Assembly (NCBI GenBank): GCA_035502095.1
Contig: DATJUX010000027.1
Coordinates: forward strand, 1 to 40,810
From: JAKANT01 sp035502095
Lineage (GTDB): Bacteria > Pseudomonadota > Gammaproteobacteria > Burkholderiales > Burkholderiaceae_F
Length of the DNA: 40,810 nucleotides
Reading direction: 5' to 3'
Positions 26,206 through 33,552 of this stretch are shown in pieces. Position numbers and translations under genes: made by a program. Position 1 is the first letter of the stretch; each line of letters starts with the position of its first letter. The notes below the pieces were generated by a model. The model saw only the letters and a list, made by a program, of their open reading frames with translations. It ran no database searches and had not been told where the DNA came from.

Positions 26206-27129
26206 ATGCTGGAAAAGCTCCGCCACTGCGCCACGCACATCGGAAACGTGATCGTCGGCAAGGACCTGCAGATACGGCAGAGCCTCACCTGCCTGCTCGC
26301 CGGCGGCCACCTCCTGATCGAGGATGCACCGGGCGTCGGCAAGACCACGCTGGCGCACGCCATCGCGATCTCGCTCGGCCTGCCGTTCCGGCGCATCCAG
26401 TTCACCAGCGACCTGCTGCCCTCCGACGTGATCGGTGTGTCGGTGTACGACCGCGTCAACGGCCAGTTCGTCTTTCACCCGGGCCCCATCTTCACCGAGG
26501 TCCTGCTGGCCGACGAAATCAACCGCGCGAGCCCGAAGACCCAAAGCGCGCTGCTGGAGGCGATGGAGGAGAGCCAGGTCTCGGTCGACGGCCTGTCGCG
26601 CCCGCTGCCGCAGCCCTTTTTCGTCATCGCGACCCAGAATCCGCTGCACCAGGTCGGGACGTTCCCGTTGCCGGAGTCCCAGCTGGACCGCTTCCTGATG
26701 TGCATCAGCCTCGGCTATCCGGATCGTGCTTCGGAACGCGCGCTGCTCGCGGGCGAGTCGCGGCGCGACATGCTCAAGCACCTTGCCGCCGCGGCGCGAC
26801 CAACCGACCTCCTGACCGCGCAGGCAGCGGTCAAGGCGGTGTTCGCGTCCAATGCGCTGCTCGACTACGTGCAGGCCCTGCTCGCCCACACCCGCGCCTC
26901 CGGCAAATACGCCGAAGGGCTGAGCCCGCGCGCCGGCATCGCGCTGCTCGCCGCCGCGCGCGCCTGGGCCTGGCTGGATGGCCGCGATCATCTGATCCCC
27001 GAGGACATCCAGAACGTGCTGCCCGCGGTCGCCGGGCATCGACTGCACGCCGCGACCCGCGAAGGCGGTCGCGCGCTGCACGGCAAGGAACTCGTGGCGC
27101 AACTGATCCAGGCGGTTCGCTTGCCGTGA
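26206..27129 (+). CDS. MoxR-family AAA+ ATPase
   Basis: A 307-residue AAA+ chaperone-like ATPase. Walker A is GVGKT at 43-47 (EDAPGVGKTT), Walker B VLLADEIN with the RASPKTQSALLEAM helix, sensor 1 lies in FFVIATQNP, and the C-terminal lid starts with GLSPRAGIALL. MoxR proteins help mature or assemble partner proteins, often with VWA- or DUF58-domain proteins coded next door, as here. GAGG lies about 8 bases before the ATG at 26206. The DUF58 gene begins 19 bases after its stop. Confidence 0.93.
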   Translation: MLEKLRHCATHIGNVIVGKDLQIRQSLTCLLAGGHLLIEDAPGVGKTTLAHAIAISLGLPFRRIQFTSDLLPSDVIGVSVYDRVNGQFVFHPGPIFTEVLLADEINRASPKTQSALLEAMEESQVSVDGLSRPLPQPFFVIATQNPLHQVGTFPLPESQLDRFLMCISLGYPDRASERALLAGESRRDMLKHLAAAARPTDLLTAQAAVKAVFASNALLDYVQALLAHTRASGKYAEGLSPRAGIALLAAARAWAWLDGRDHLIPEDIQNVLPAVAGHRLHAATREGGRALHGKELVAQLIQAVRLP

Positions 27130-27148
27130 GTGGGTGGCGGGTATCGGC

Positions 27149-28156
27149 ATGAGCGTCACGACCCATCCCTGGTCGATCCGCATCGGTGCCTGGATCGCGG
27201 GCCGCGACGCCCGCGAAGCCGGCGACGTGCTGCTCGACCGCAAGCGCGTCTACATCCTGCCGACGCGCGCCGGCGCGCTCTTCGGCGCCGCGATGTTCGT
27301 GCTGCTGCTCGGCTCCATCAACTACGGCCTGCAGCTCGGTTTCCTGCTCACGTTCGTCGTGGCCAGCATGGCCGCGGTCGGCATGTACCACACCCATCGC
27401 AACCTCGCGCGCATCACGGTGCGCGGCGCCAGTGCCGAACCGGTGTTCGCGGGCGACGTGATCTCGTTCGAAATCGCGCTCGCCAATCCGACGCCCGAAG
27501 CGCGTTACGCGCTGAACTTCTCCTTCGTGCTGCCAACCCGGCGCAGGCGCGGCGGCCTGTTTCGCAGCGAGCCTCCTGCGCCCGGTCCGTGGGTCGACGT
27601 GGCTGCCAAGTCGGCGCAGTCGGTGCGTCTGGCATTGCCGACACGGCGGCGCGGCCGGCGTGCCTGCCCGCGCGTGCGCATCCGCACCGTCTTTCCCTTC
27701 GGGCTGTGGCAGGCGTGGGCCTACCTGCGGCCGGCACTCGACGCGATCGTCTATCCGAAGCCGGAGGAGGACGCACCGCCGCTGCCGATGGCGCTCGGCA
27801 GCGGCGAGAGGGGGCTCGGCATGGCGACGAGCGGCGAGGATTTCGCCGGCGTGCGCCCCTACCAGCGCGGCGATCCGCAGAAGATGATCGCCTGGAAACT
27901 CGCCGCCCGCTCCGACGACCTGTCGGTCAAGCTGTTCGATGCCGAGGCGGGTGGCGAACTGGTGCTGGACTACCTCGCGCTGCCTGCCACGCTCGACGTC
28001 GAGATGCGTCTTGCGCGCCTGGCGCGCTGGGTCCTCGACGCCGAGGCGGCGCACATGCGTTACGGGCTGCGGTTGCCGGCCGAGACGGTCGCGCCGGGAA
28101 GCGGGCCCGAACATCGCGCGCGCTGCCTCACTGCGCTCGCGCTCTTTCCGGGTTGA
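27149..28156 (+). CDS. DUF58 domain protein
   Basis: A membrane protein of 335 residues. Two adjacent hydrophobic segments lie near residues 40-80 (LFGAAMFVLLLGSINYGLQL and GFLLTFVVASMAAVGMY). An extracytoplasmic beta-rich region follows, then the DUF58 core with RPYQRGDPQKMIAWKLAAR and LSVKLFD. DUF58 proteins are regular partners of MoxR ATPases and transglutaminase-like proteins; their biochemical function is not settled. The ATG at 27149 has GGCGGG upstream; a GTG at 27134 would add five residues. The stop is two bases before the transglutaminase gene. Confidence 0.88.
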   Translation: MSVTTHPWSIRIGAWIAGRDAREAGDVLLDRKRVYILPTRAGALFGAAMFVLLLGSINYGLQLGFLLTFVVASMAAVGMYHTHRNLARITVRGASAEPVFAGDVISFEIALANPTPEARYALNFSFVLPTRRRRGGLFRSEPPAPGPWVDVAAKSAQSVRLALPTRRRGRRACPRVRIRTVFPFGLWQAWAYLRPALDAIVYPKPEEDAPPLPMALGSGERGLGMATSGEDFAGVRPYQRGDPQKMIAWKLAARSDDLSVKLFDAEAGGELVLDYLALPATLDVEMRLARLARWVLDAEAAHMRYGLRLPAETVAPGSGPEHRARCLTALALFPG

Positions 28157-28158
28157 CG

Positions 28159-30249
28159 ATGGCGATCGCGAACGGTACCCGCAACGGCCGCTCGCGCCGG
28201 ATCTGGAACGCCCTGCGCGCGAGCACTTCCGGGTTCATCGCCCCGCAGGTCTCGAGCGCGGCGCGCGAGCGACGCGACACGATCGTGCTGCTCGGCGCGG
28301 TAGCCCTCGTGGTGGCGCCGCACTTCGAGCACCTGCCTTGGTGGGCCACGTCGCTGCTCGTGCTGCTGTGGGCGTGGCGCCTCTGGCTCGCGCTCTCTCG
28401 CGGCGCGCTGCCGGGCCGCTTCGCCATGCTGCCGCTGCTCGGCGGCGCGGCCGGAGCCGTCTGGCTGCAGCACGGAACCCTGGTCGGACGCGACGCGGGC
28501 GTCACCTTCCTGCTGCTGCTGATGGCACTCAAGCTGCTCGAGATGCGGGCGCGGCGCGACGTCATCGTCGTGATCCTCCTATGCTTCTTCATCCTGCTTA
28601 CCGAATATCTGTTCAGCCAGAGCCTGGCGGTCGCGGTGCTCACCGCGGCCGCGATCATCCTGACCTTCTTCGTGCTGGTGAGCGCAAACCTGGTCGAGCA
28701 GGATCTGCCCGCCACGCGCAAGTTGCGCCTGGCCGGCCTGGTGTTCGCGAAATCGTTGCCGCTCGCCGCCGCGATGTTCGTGCTCTTCCCGCGCGTCAGC
28801 GGGCCGCTGTGGGGATTGCCGGGAGAGACCGCGGCCAACCGCACCGGACTGTCGGAATCGATGAGTCCGGGCTCGATCAGCCACCTGCTCGAGTCGAACG
28901 AGATCGCATTCCGCGCCCAGTTCGCGACCGCTCCGCCGCCGAACCACCAGCTCTACTGGCGCGGCCCGGTGCTCGGTTATTTCAGCGGGCACTTTTGGGC
29001 CCCGCTGCGCGCGCGCTCGGTGGCAGCGCCACCGCTTGACCTGCGCGGTGTCGACGCCGCGGCGACGCGGTACACGGTCACGCTCGAGCCGCACCAACGC
29101 GACTGGCTGTTCGCGCTCGAAATGGCGGCATTGCCCGAGGGTGATCCGCTCGGTGCGCGTTTCACCCCGGAAGCGCAGCTGCTCGCCAAGGAGCTGGTCA
29201 CCGAGCGCGTGCGCTACCAGCTCGTCTCCTATACGCAATATGCGTTCGGGCTGAACGAAACGCCCGAGTCCTTGCACGAGTGGCTGCAGCTTCCGGACGG
29301 TTTCAACCCGCGCACGCGCGAACTCGCGCGCGAGATGCGCAGCCAGGTCGCCGAAGACGACCCGGCGGCGTCGCGGCGTCTGGTGCTCGCGTTCCTCGAG
29401 CGCCTGCGCAGCGGCGGCTATCGCTACACCCTCGACCCGCCGCTGCTCGGCAGGAACTCTATCGACGAGTTCCTGTTCGATACACGGCTCGGCTTCTGCG
29501 AGCACTACGCATCCGCCTTCGTGGTGGTGATGCGCATGCTCGGGATCCCGGCGCGCGTGGTGACCGGTTACCAGGGCGGCGAGCTGAACCCGGTCGACCG
29601 CTTCCTGACCGTGCGCCAGTCCGACGCCCACGCATGGGCGGAAGTCTGGATTCGCGAGCGCGGATGGGTGCGCGTCGATCCGACCGCCGTCGTCGCGCCG
29701 GTGCGAATCGAAAATGGGGCGAGCGAGATTGCCCGGCAGCAGGGACTCGCTCCGCTCGGCGTCGGGGTCGGCCGCATCGACTGGTTGCGGCGCCTGCGCT
29801 TCAACCTGGAAGCGGTGCAGAACGCATGGAACCAGTGGGTCCTTTCCTACTCGCCCGAGCGGCAGCGCAATTTCCTCCTCTCGTTCGGCCTCGTGCCGGA
29901 CCTGCGCACCCTCGGCTGGCTGTTCGCCGGCAGCCTGATCGCGCTGCTTTCCGTGCTCGCTTTCTTCTCGCTGCGACACCGCTCGGAGCGCGATCCCCTG
30001 GCGGAGCTGTTCGCCCGCTTTCAAAGCCGCCTCCTGGCCGCGGGCATCGCGGTACCGTCGCACGAAGGTCCGCGCGCTCTCGGCCACCGCCTGGAACGCG
30101 AGCTGGCGCAGGAGACGCTTCCCGGCGCGCGCGACATACTCGAGGCCTTCGAGCAGTGGCGCTACTCACGAGCGAGCGCGACCATGACCCCGCGTGCGAT
30201 GCGCCGGCTCCGGCGCGCGGTGAACCGCTTTCGACCGCGCACTGCCTGA
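28159..30249 (+). CDS. TgpA-type membrane transglutaminase-like protein (DUF3488)
   Basis: A 696-residue protein. An N-terminal membrane domain of several helices (about 40-230, DUF3488) is followed by an extracytoplasmic transglutaminase-like domain and a C-terminal helix at about 590-615 with a cytoplasmic DUF4129-like tail. The Cys-His-Asp triad is complete: Cys447 in RLGFCEHYASAF, His491 in SDAHAWAEVW and Asp507 in RVDPTA. The family may cross-link or hydrolyse envelope proteins or peptides; P. aeruginosa TgpA is required for viability. The ATG at 28159 lies two bases after the DUF58 stop, so the three genes are translationally linked. An open frame continues far upstream of this ATG but only as a shadow of DUF58. 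Confidence 0.9.
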   Translation: MAIANGTRNGRSRRIWNALRASTSGFIAPQVSSAARERRDTIVLLGAVALVVAPHFEHLPWWATSLLVLLWAWRLWLALSRGALPGRFAMLPLLGGAAGAVWLQHGTLVGRDAGVTFLLLLMALKLLEMRARRDVIVVILLCFFILLTEYLFSQSLAVAVLTAAAIILTFFVLVSANLVEQDLPATRKLRLAGLVFAKSLPLAAAMFVLFPRVSGPLWGLPGETAANRTGLSESMSPGSISHLLESNEIAFRAQFATAPPPNHQLYWRGPVLGYFSGHFWAPLRARSVAAPPLDLRGVDAAATRYTVTLEPHQRDWLFALEMAALPEGDPLGARFTPEAQLLAKELVTERVRYQLVSYTQYAFGLNETPESLHEWLQLPDGFNPRTRELAREMRSQVAEDDPAASRRLVLAFLERLRSGGYRYTLDPPLLGRNSIDEFLFDTRLGFCEHYASAFVVVMRMLGIPARVVTGYQGGELNPVDRFLTVRQSDAHAWAEVWIRERGWVRVDPTAVVAPVRIENGASEIARQQGLAPLGVGVGRIDWLRRLRFNLEAVQNAWNQWVLSYSPERQRNFLLSFGLVPDLRTLGWLFAGSLIALLSVLAFFSLRHRSERDPLAELFARFQSRLLAAGIAVPSHEGPRALGHRLERELAQETLPGARDILEAFEQWRYSRASATMTPRAMRRLRRAVNRFRPRTA

Positions 30250-30258
30250 GAACCCGCG

Positions 30259-31269
30259 ATGAAGCGTCGCTCGCTGCTGGCCGCGATGGTGGCGGCACTC
30301 CTGCCGCCCGCCCTGGTACGCGCGCAGTCCGCAAGCTACCTGCTGCGCGACGACGTGCTCGCGTTCATCGACGCCCTCGTCGATGGCTACGGTTTCGACC
30401 GCGGTTGGGTGCTCGCGGCGCTCGGGCAGGCCCGCTACAACGAGACCGCAGAGCGCCTGACCACGCCGGGCCTGCAGCCGCCGAGCGCCCGCAACTGGCG
30501 CGAATATCGCGCGCGTGCACTCGATGAGAGCCGGATTCGCGATGGGCTGGCATTCTGGCAGGCGCAGCGTGCCACGCTCGCACGCGCCACCGAGACGTTC
30601 GGCGTGCCGGCGGAGATCGTGGTCGCGATCATCGGGATCGAGACGAGGTACGGCCGGCACAGCGGTTCGCATCGCGTCATCGACGTGCTGATGACGCTGA
30701 CCTTCGACTACACGCGCCGTGCGGGCTACTACCGGGAAGAACTCGCGCAGTTCCTCCTGCTGTGCCGCGAGCAGGGCCTCGATCCGCTGGCGCAGCACGG
30801 CTCCTTTGCCGGTGCGCTCGGCTTGCCGCAGTTCATGCCGAGTTCGGTCCGGGCCCACGCCATCGATTTCGACGGCGACGGCCGGATCGACATCGCAAAC
30901 AGCGTCGCCGATGCGATCGGCTCGGTCGCGCACTTCCTTGCGACGTACGGATGGACGCGCGACCTGGCGGTCGCCCTGTCCGCCCAGGCGAGCGCGGAGG
31001 TGTCGGAAGTGCTCGGCCAGACCATCTTCGCGCTGTATCGCTGGCAGGACCTGGAGCGGCTCGGGGTGACGATCGACGGCGCGCTCGATCCGGACACGCG
31101 GGTGCTGCTTGCCGATCTGCCGTTCGTCTCCGCCGACGGCGTCGAAGGCGTCGAGTATCGCGTCGGCACGGTCAACTACTCGGCCCTGCTGCACTACAAC
31201 CGCAGCTTCTCGTATGCAACCGCCGTCGCCGAACTGGCGCGGGAGTTGCGTGACCGCTCCCACGCGTGA
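30259..31269 (+). CDS. mltB: Lytic murein transglycosylase B
   Basis: A 336-residue peptidoglycan lytic transglycosylase that cuts the MurNAc-GlcNAc bond to form 1,6-anhydro ends. The signal peptide ends near residue 22 (ALVRAQ). There is no lipobox cysteine, so unlike E. coli MltB it should be soluble in the periplasm, like Slt35. The catalytic glutamate is Glu128 (IIGIETRYG). GALGLPQFMPSSVRAHAIDF and DFDGDGRIDIANS follow, the latter close to the EF-hand-like site of Slt35. It begins nine bases after the transglutaminase gene and probably ends that operon. Confidence 0.93.
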   Translation: MKRRSLLAAMVAALLPPALVRAQSASYLLRDDVLAFIDALVDGYGFDRGWVLAALGQARYNETAERLTTPGLQPPSARNWREYRARALDESRIRDGLAFWQAQRATLARATETFGVPAEIVVAIIGIETRYGRHSGSHRVIDVLMTLTFDYTRRAGYYREELAQFLLLCREQGLDPLAQHGSFAGALGLPQFMPSSVRAHAIDFDGDGRIDIANSVADAIGSVAHFLATYGWTRDLAVALSAQASAEVSEVLGQTIFALYRWQDLERLGVTIDGALDPDTRVLLADLPFVSADGVEGVEYRVGTVNYSALLHYNRSFSYATAVAELARELRDRSHA

Positions 31270-31299
31270 GGCGCGGAGGCGGCCGCGGCAATCCGCAGC

Positions 31300-31944
31300 C
31301 TATTCCACGAAGTCCGGCTGCTTCTCCGGCCGGGCGTTCTCGAACGCCGCCAGTTGCATGCAGTTCTCGAAGATCCGCATCACGGTCGGCACGTGGTCGA
31401 GCCGGCAGTCGAACCGTTGCGCATTGAAGATCTGCGGAACGATGCAGATGTCGGCGACCGTCACCTGGTCGGCAAACGTGTAGCGCCCGGTTCTTCCGCC
31501 CGCAACGAGCCCGCCCTCGATCTGGGCGAGCCCCTGCTCGACCCAATGACGGTACCAGATGTTCTTCTTCTCGTCGGAAACCTGCATGTCGCGCACCAGG
31601 TAGCGCAACACGCGCAGGTTGTTCAGCGGATGGATCTCGCAGGCGACCGCGAGCGCCACGCCGCGCACGTACGCCCGGTCGAGCGGTGCGTGCGGCAACA
31701 GCGGCGGCTGCGGATACCTCTCCTCGAGATATTCGATCGTGGCGAGCGACTGCGTGAGATGCGCCGTCCCGTCGTCGAGCAATGGAACCAGTTCCTGCGG
31801 GTTCAGGCGCCGGTAATCTTCCCTCGACTGCACGCCCTTGCGCAGGTCGATCGCGACGTATTCGAACGGCAGCCCCTTCAGGTTCAGCGCGACCCGCATC
31901 CGGAACGAGGCCGACGACCGTGCCGCGTTATAGAGCTTGAACAT
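31300..31944 (-). CDS. maiA: Zeta-class GST: maleylacetoacetate or maleylpyruvate isomerase
   Basis: A 214-residue glutathione-dependent cis-trans isomerase. The N-terminal thioredoxin-like domain has SSASFRMR at about 10-17, the zeta-class active-site motif, and NPQELVPLLDDG and LTQSLATIEYLEE for glutathione binding. An all-helical domain follows, with the FADQVTVADICIVPQ motif. It acts after ring cleavage in tyrosine (homogentisate) or gentisate breakdown. The next gene upstream, 19 bases away, encodes an FAH-fold hydrolase that would take the isomerised product. No ring-cleaving dioxygenase is in the window, so the pathway cannot be fixed. It is convergent with mltB, 30 bases apart. Confidence 0.9.
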   Translation of the reverse strand: MFKLYNAARSSASFRMRVALNLKGLPFEYVAIDLRKGVQSREDYRRLNPQELVPLLDDGTAHLTQSLATIEYLEERYPQPPLLPHAPLDRAYVRGVALAVACEIHPLNNLRVLRYLVRDMQVSDEKKNIWYRHWVEQGLAQIEGGLVAGGRTGRYTFADQVTVADICIVPQIFNAQRFDCRLDHVPTVMRIFENCMQLAAFENARPEKQPDFVE

Positions 31945-31963
31945 GGGAGACCTCGCCGGATCG

Positions 31964-32659
31964 CTAACGGACGCGCACCTTGATCGAACCCACGCCTTCC
32001 ACGCTGCCCTCCATCAGATCGCCAGGCTGCACGGCCGCGACGCCCTCGGGGGTCCCGGTGTAGATCAGGTCGCCCGGCACGAGTTCGAAGTACTTCGACA
32101 GGTGCTCGATGGTCTCGTTGACGTTCCAGATCAGCTTCGAGACGTCGCTGAGTTGTCGCGTCGTGCCGTTGACCTTCAGCTCGATACGGCCCGCAGTCAC
32201 GACGCCGCTTTGCGTCACCGGCTTGATCGGCCCGATCGGCGCGGCGAAGTCGAAGCTCTTGCCCACTTCCCAGGGCCGGCCCTGCTTCTTCATCTCTCCC
32301 TGCAGATCGCGCCGGGTCATGTCGAGACCGGCCGCGTAGCCCCAGATGTAACCCGGCGCGTCCGCGGCAGCGATGTTCGAGCCGCGCCTGCCGATCGCGA
32401 CCACGAGTTCCATCTCGTGATGGAGATCGCGGGTCGCCGGCGGATACGGCATCTCGCCCGTCTGCCCCTCCGCGACCGGCAGCGCCGAATCGGCGGGCTT
32501 GGCGAAGAAAAACGGCGGCTCGCGGCCGGTGAATCCCATCTCCTTCGCGTGTTCGGCATAGTTGCGGCCCACGCAATAGATGCGGTGGATCGGAAACAGG
32601 TCGCTCGTTCCCTGGACGGGGACCACGGCCTGCGGGGGCGCTGCGAAGACGTAACCCAT
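31964..32659 (-). CDS. FAH-family hydrolase (fumarylpyruvate hydrolase-like)
   Basis: A 231-residue FAH-fold enzyme. Metal and catalytic motifs are visible: IYCVGRNYAEHAKEMG near residue 27, HHEMELVVAIG with the acidic metal ligands, GYAAGLDMTRRDLQ, KSFDFAAPIGP and YTGTPEGVAAVQPGD. Its size fits bacterial fumarylpyruvate or acylpyruvate hydrolases (NagK/YcgM) better than eukaryote-like fumarylacetoacetase (~420 residues). This favours the gentisate route, with the GST-zeta gene as maleylpyruvate isomerase. The ATG at 32659 has GGAG eight bases upstream. Upstream lies a permease fragment rather than a dioxygenase gene. Confidence 0.9.
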   Translation of the reverse strand: MGYVFAAPPQAVVPVQGTSDLFPIHRIYCVGRNYAEHAKEMGFTGREPPFFFAKPADSALPVAEGQTGEMPYPPATRDLHHEMELVVAIGRRGSNIAAADAPGYIWGYAAGLDMTRRDLQGEMKKQGRPWEVGKSFDFAAPIGPIKPVTQSGVVTAGRIELKVNGTTRQLSDVSKLIWNVNETIEHLSKYFELVPGDLIYTGTPEGVAAVQPGDLMEGSVEGVGSIKVRVR

Positions 32660-32685
32660 CTGCTGTTCTCCAGTCTCGACCGATC

Positions 32686-32927
32686 GGCGCCGCCGTGCGC
32701 GAGATCGCGCGCGACAGCAGGAGTACCGGCAGCACACCTGCCAGGACGATGGCGAGCGAAGGAAAGGCCGCTTCGCCGCGCCGCTCGTCGGCGGCAAGCT
32801 GGTACGCGATGACCGCGAGCGTATCGAAGTTGAACGGCCGCAGCACCAGGGTGGCTGGCAGTTCCTTCATCACCTCGACGAAAACGGGCAAGCTCGCCGC
32901 AAGCACCGAGGGCAGGGTAGCGCCCGT
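32686..32927 (-). pseudogene. C-terminal fragment of an iron(III) ABC permease (FbpB/ThiP type)
   Basis: About 75 residues on the minus strand read like the end of a binding-protein-dependent iron permease: a LPSVLAASLPVFVEVMKELP segment, then LVLRPFNFDTLAVIAYQLA, then a final hydrophobic helix LAIVLAGVLPVLLLSRA. An in-frame TAG lies immediately upstream of the matching part, so the first ~450 residues of the gene are gone. No ATPase or binding-protein gene is nearby. This is a decayed remnant between the FAH gene and the marR promoter. The lower boundary is approximate because the frame runs on into the FAH start region. Confidence 0.75.
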
Positions 32928-32970
32928 TGCGCCCTACCCCGCGTGCCGGGGACGGCGCCCACCACCGGGC

Positions 32971-32999
32971 TTGACACGACTTGGCTGCTTCGGCAAAAT
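32971..32999 (+). promoter_or_regulatory. Sigma-70 promoter of the marR-emr operon
   Basis: A perfect -35 TTGACA (32971-32976) is followed by a 17-base spacer and CAAAAT (32994-32999) as -10. It points at marR, whose ATG is at 33062. It is the best-looking sigma-70 promoter in the window, and the local sequence is much more AT-rich than its surroundings. Confidence 0.65.
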
Positions 33000-33004
33000 T
33001 TGCC
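32992..33004. promoter_or_regulatory. Palindrome over the -10: likely MarR operator
   Basis: GGCAAA and TTTGCC form a perfect 6-1-6 inverted repeat centred on A32998, directly over the -10 element. A regulator bound here would block RNA polymerase, as expected for autorepression by the adjacent MarR protein. A second short palindrome lies downstream. Confidence 0.5.
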
Positions 33005-33007
33005 TAG

Positions 33008-33018
33008 TCAACCATTGA
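33008..33018. promoter_or_regulatory. Second short palindrome near the marR start
   Basis: TCAA-CCA-TTGA is a perfect 4-3-4 inverted repeat, its centre 15 bases from that of the palindrome over the -10. It could be a second half of a larger operator, but at four bases per arm chance is possible. Confidence 0.3.
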
Positions 33019-33061
33019 TCTGCCAATAGTTGTCATGTCAGTGGGGTTGCAAGGAACCGAA

Positions 33062-33550
33062 ATGACCTCTTCCAAACCGTGTCCGCTTTACGACGGCAGC
33101 CGTTACGTCTTCGCGGAAAGCATCGGCCACCAGCTCTTCACCCTGATGACCATGATCCGGCGCGAGGTGGAAGTGCGCATGGCCGAGCACGACCTGACCG
33201 ATGCGCAGTGGAAACCGTTGATGCTGTTGAAGAACGGCCGCGCTTCGACGGCGATCGAGATCGCGCGCGAAATGGATATCGACGCCGGCGCGGTCACGCG
33301 CATGCTCGACCGCCTCGAGGCCAAGGGCATGATCGAGCGCGTCCGCTCGGACGAAGACCGGCGCGTGGTGCACCTGCGCCTTACCAGGTCCGGTGAAGCC
33401 ACCGCCGGGCAGGTGCCGCACGTTCTGGCCGCCGTGAACAACGACTTCCTGCGCGGCTTGACCGAGGCGGAATTCAAGCAACTACGCAAGCTGCTCACGC
33501 GCATGGCCGCCAACGGCACGGCGCTGCAGGCCGAACGCGCGGAGGCGTGA
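33062..33550 (+). CDS. MarR-family regulator of the Emr efflux operon
   Basis: A 162-residue winged-helix regulator. The DNA-binding core has LTDAQWKPLMLL, a recognition helix in DIDAGAVTRMLDRLEAKGMI and the wing RVRSDEDRRVVHLRLT. N- and C-terminal helices form the dimer interface. By position it is the EmrR/MprA-like repressor of the pump genes downstream, released by phenolic or lipophilic ligands. The ATG at 33062 has AAGGA about seven bases upstream; a further ATG at 33035 lacks one. The outer-membrane-factor gene starts two bases after its stop. It is divergent from the FAH/GST operon, so it could also respond to or control aromatic breakdown. Confidence 0.9.
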   Translation: MTSSKPCPLYDGSRYVFAESIGHQLFTLMTMIRREVEVRMAEHDLTDAQWKPLMLLKNGRASTAIEIAREMDIDAGAVTRMLDRLEAKGMIERVRSDEDRRVVHLRLTRSGEATAGQVPHVLAAVNNDFLRGLTEAEFKQLRKLLTRMAANGTALQAERAEA

Positions 33551-33552
33551 CG

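Noticed and set aside
27130..28158. N-terminal extension that would make the transglutaminase 1039 residues
   Set aside because: The extension is the DUF58 gene read in the wrong frame; the ATG at 28159 lies two bases after the DUF58 stop and starts the homology.
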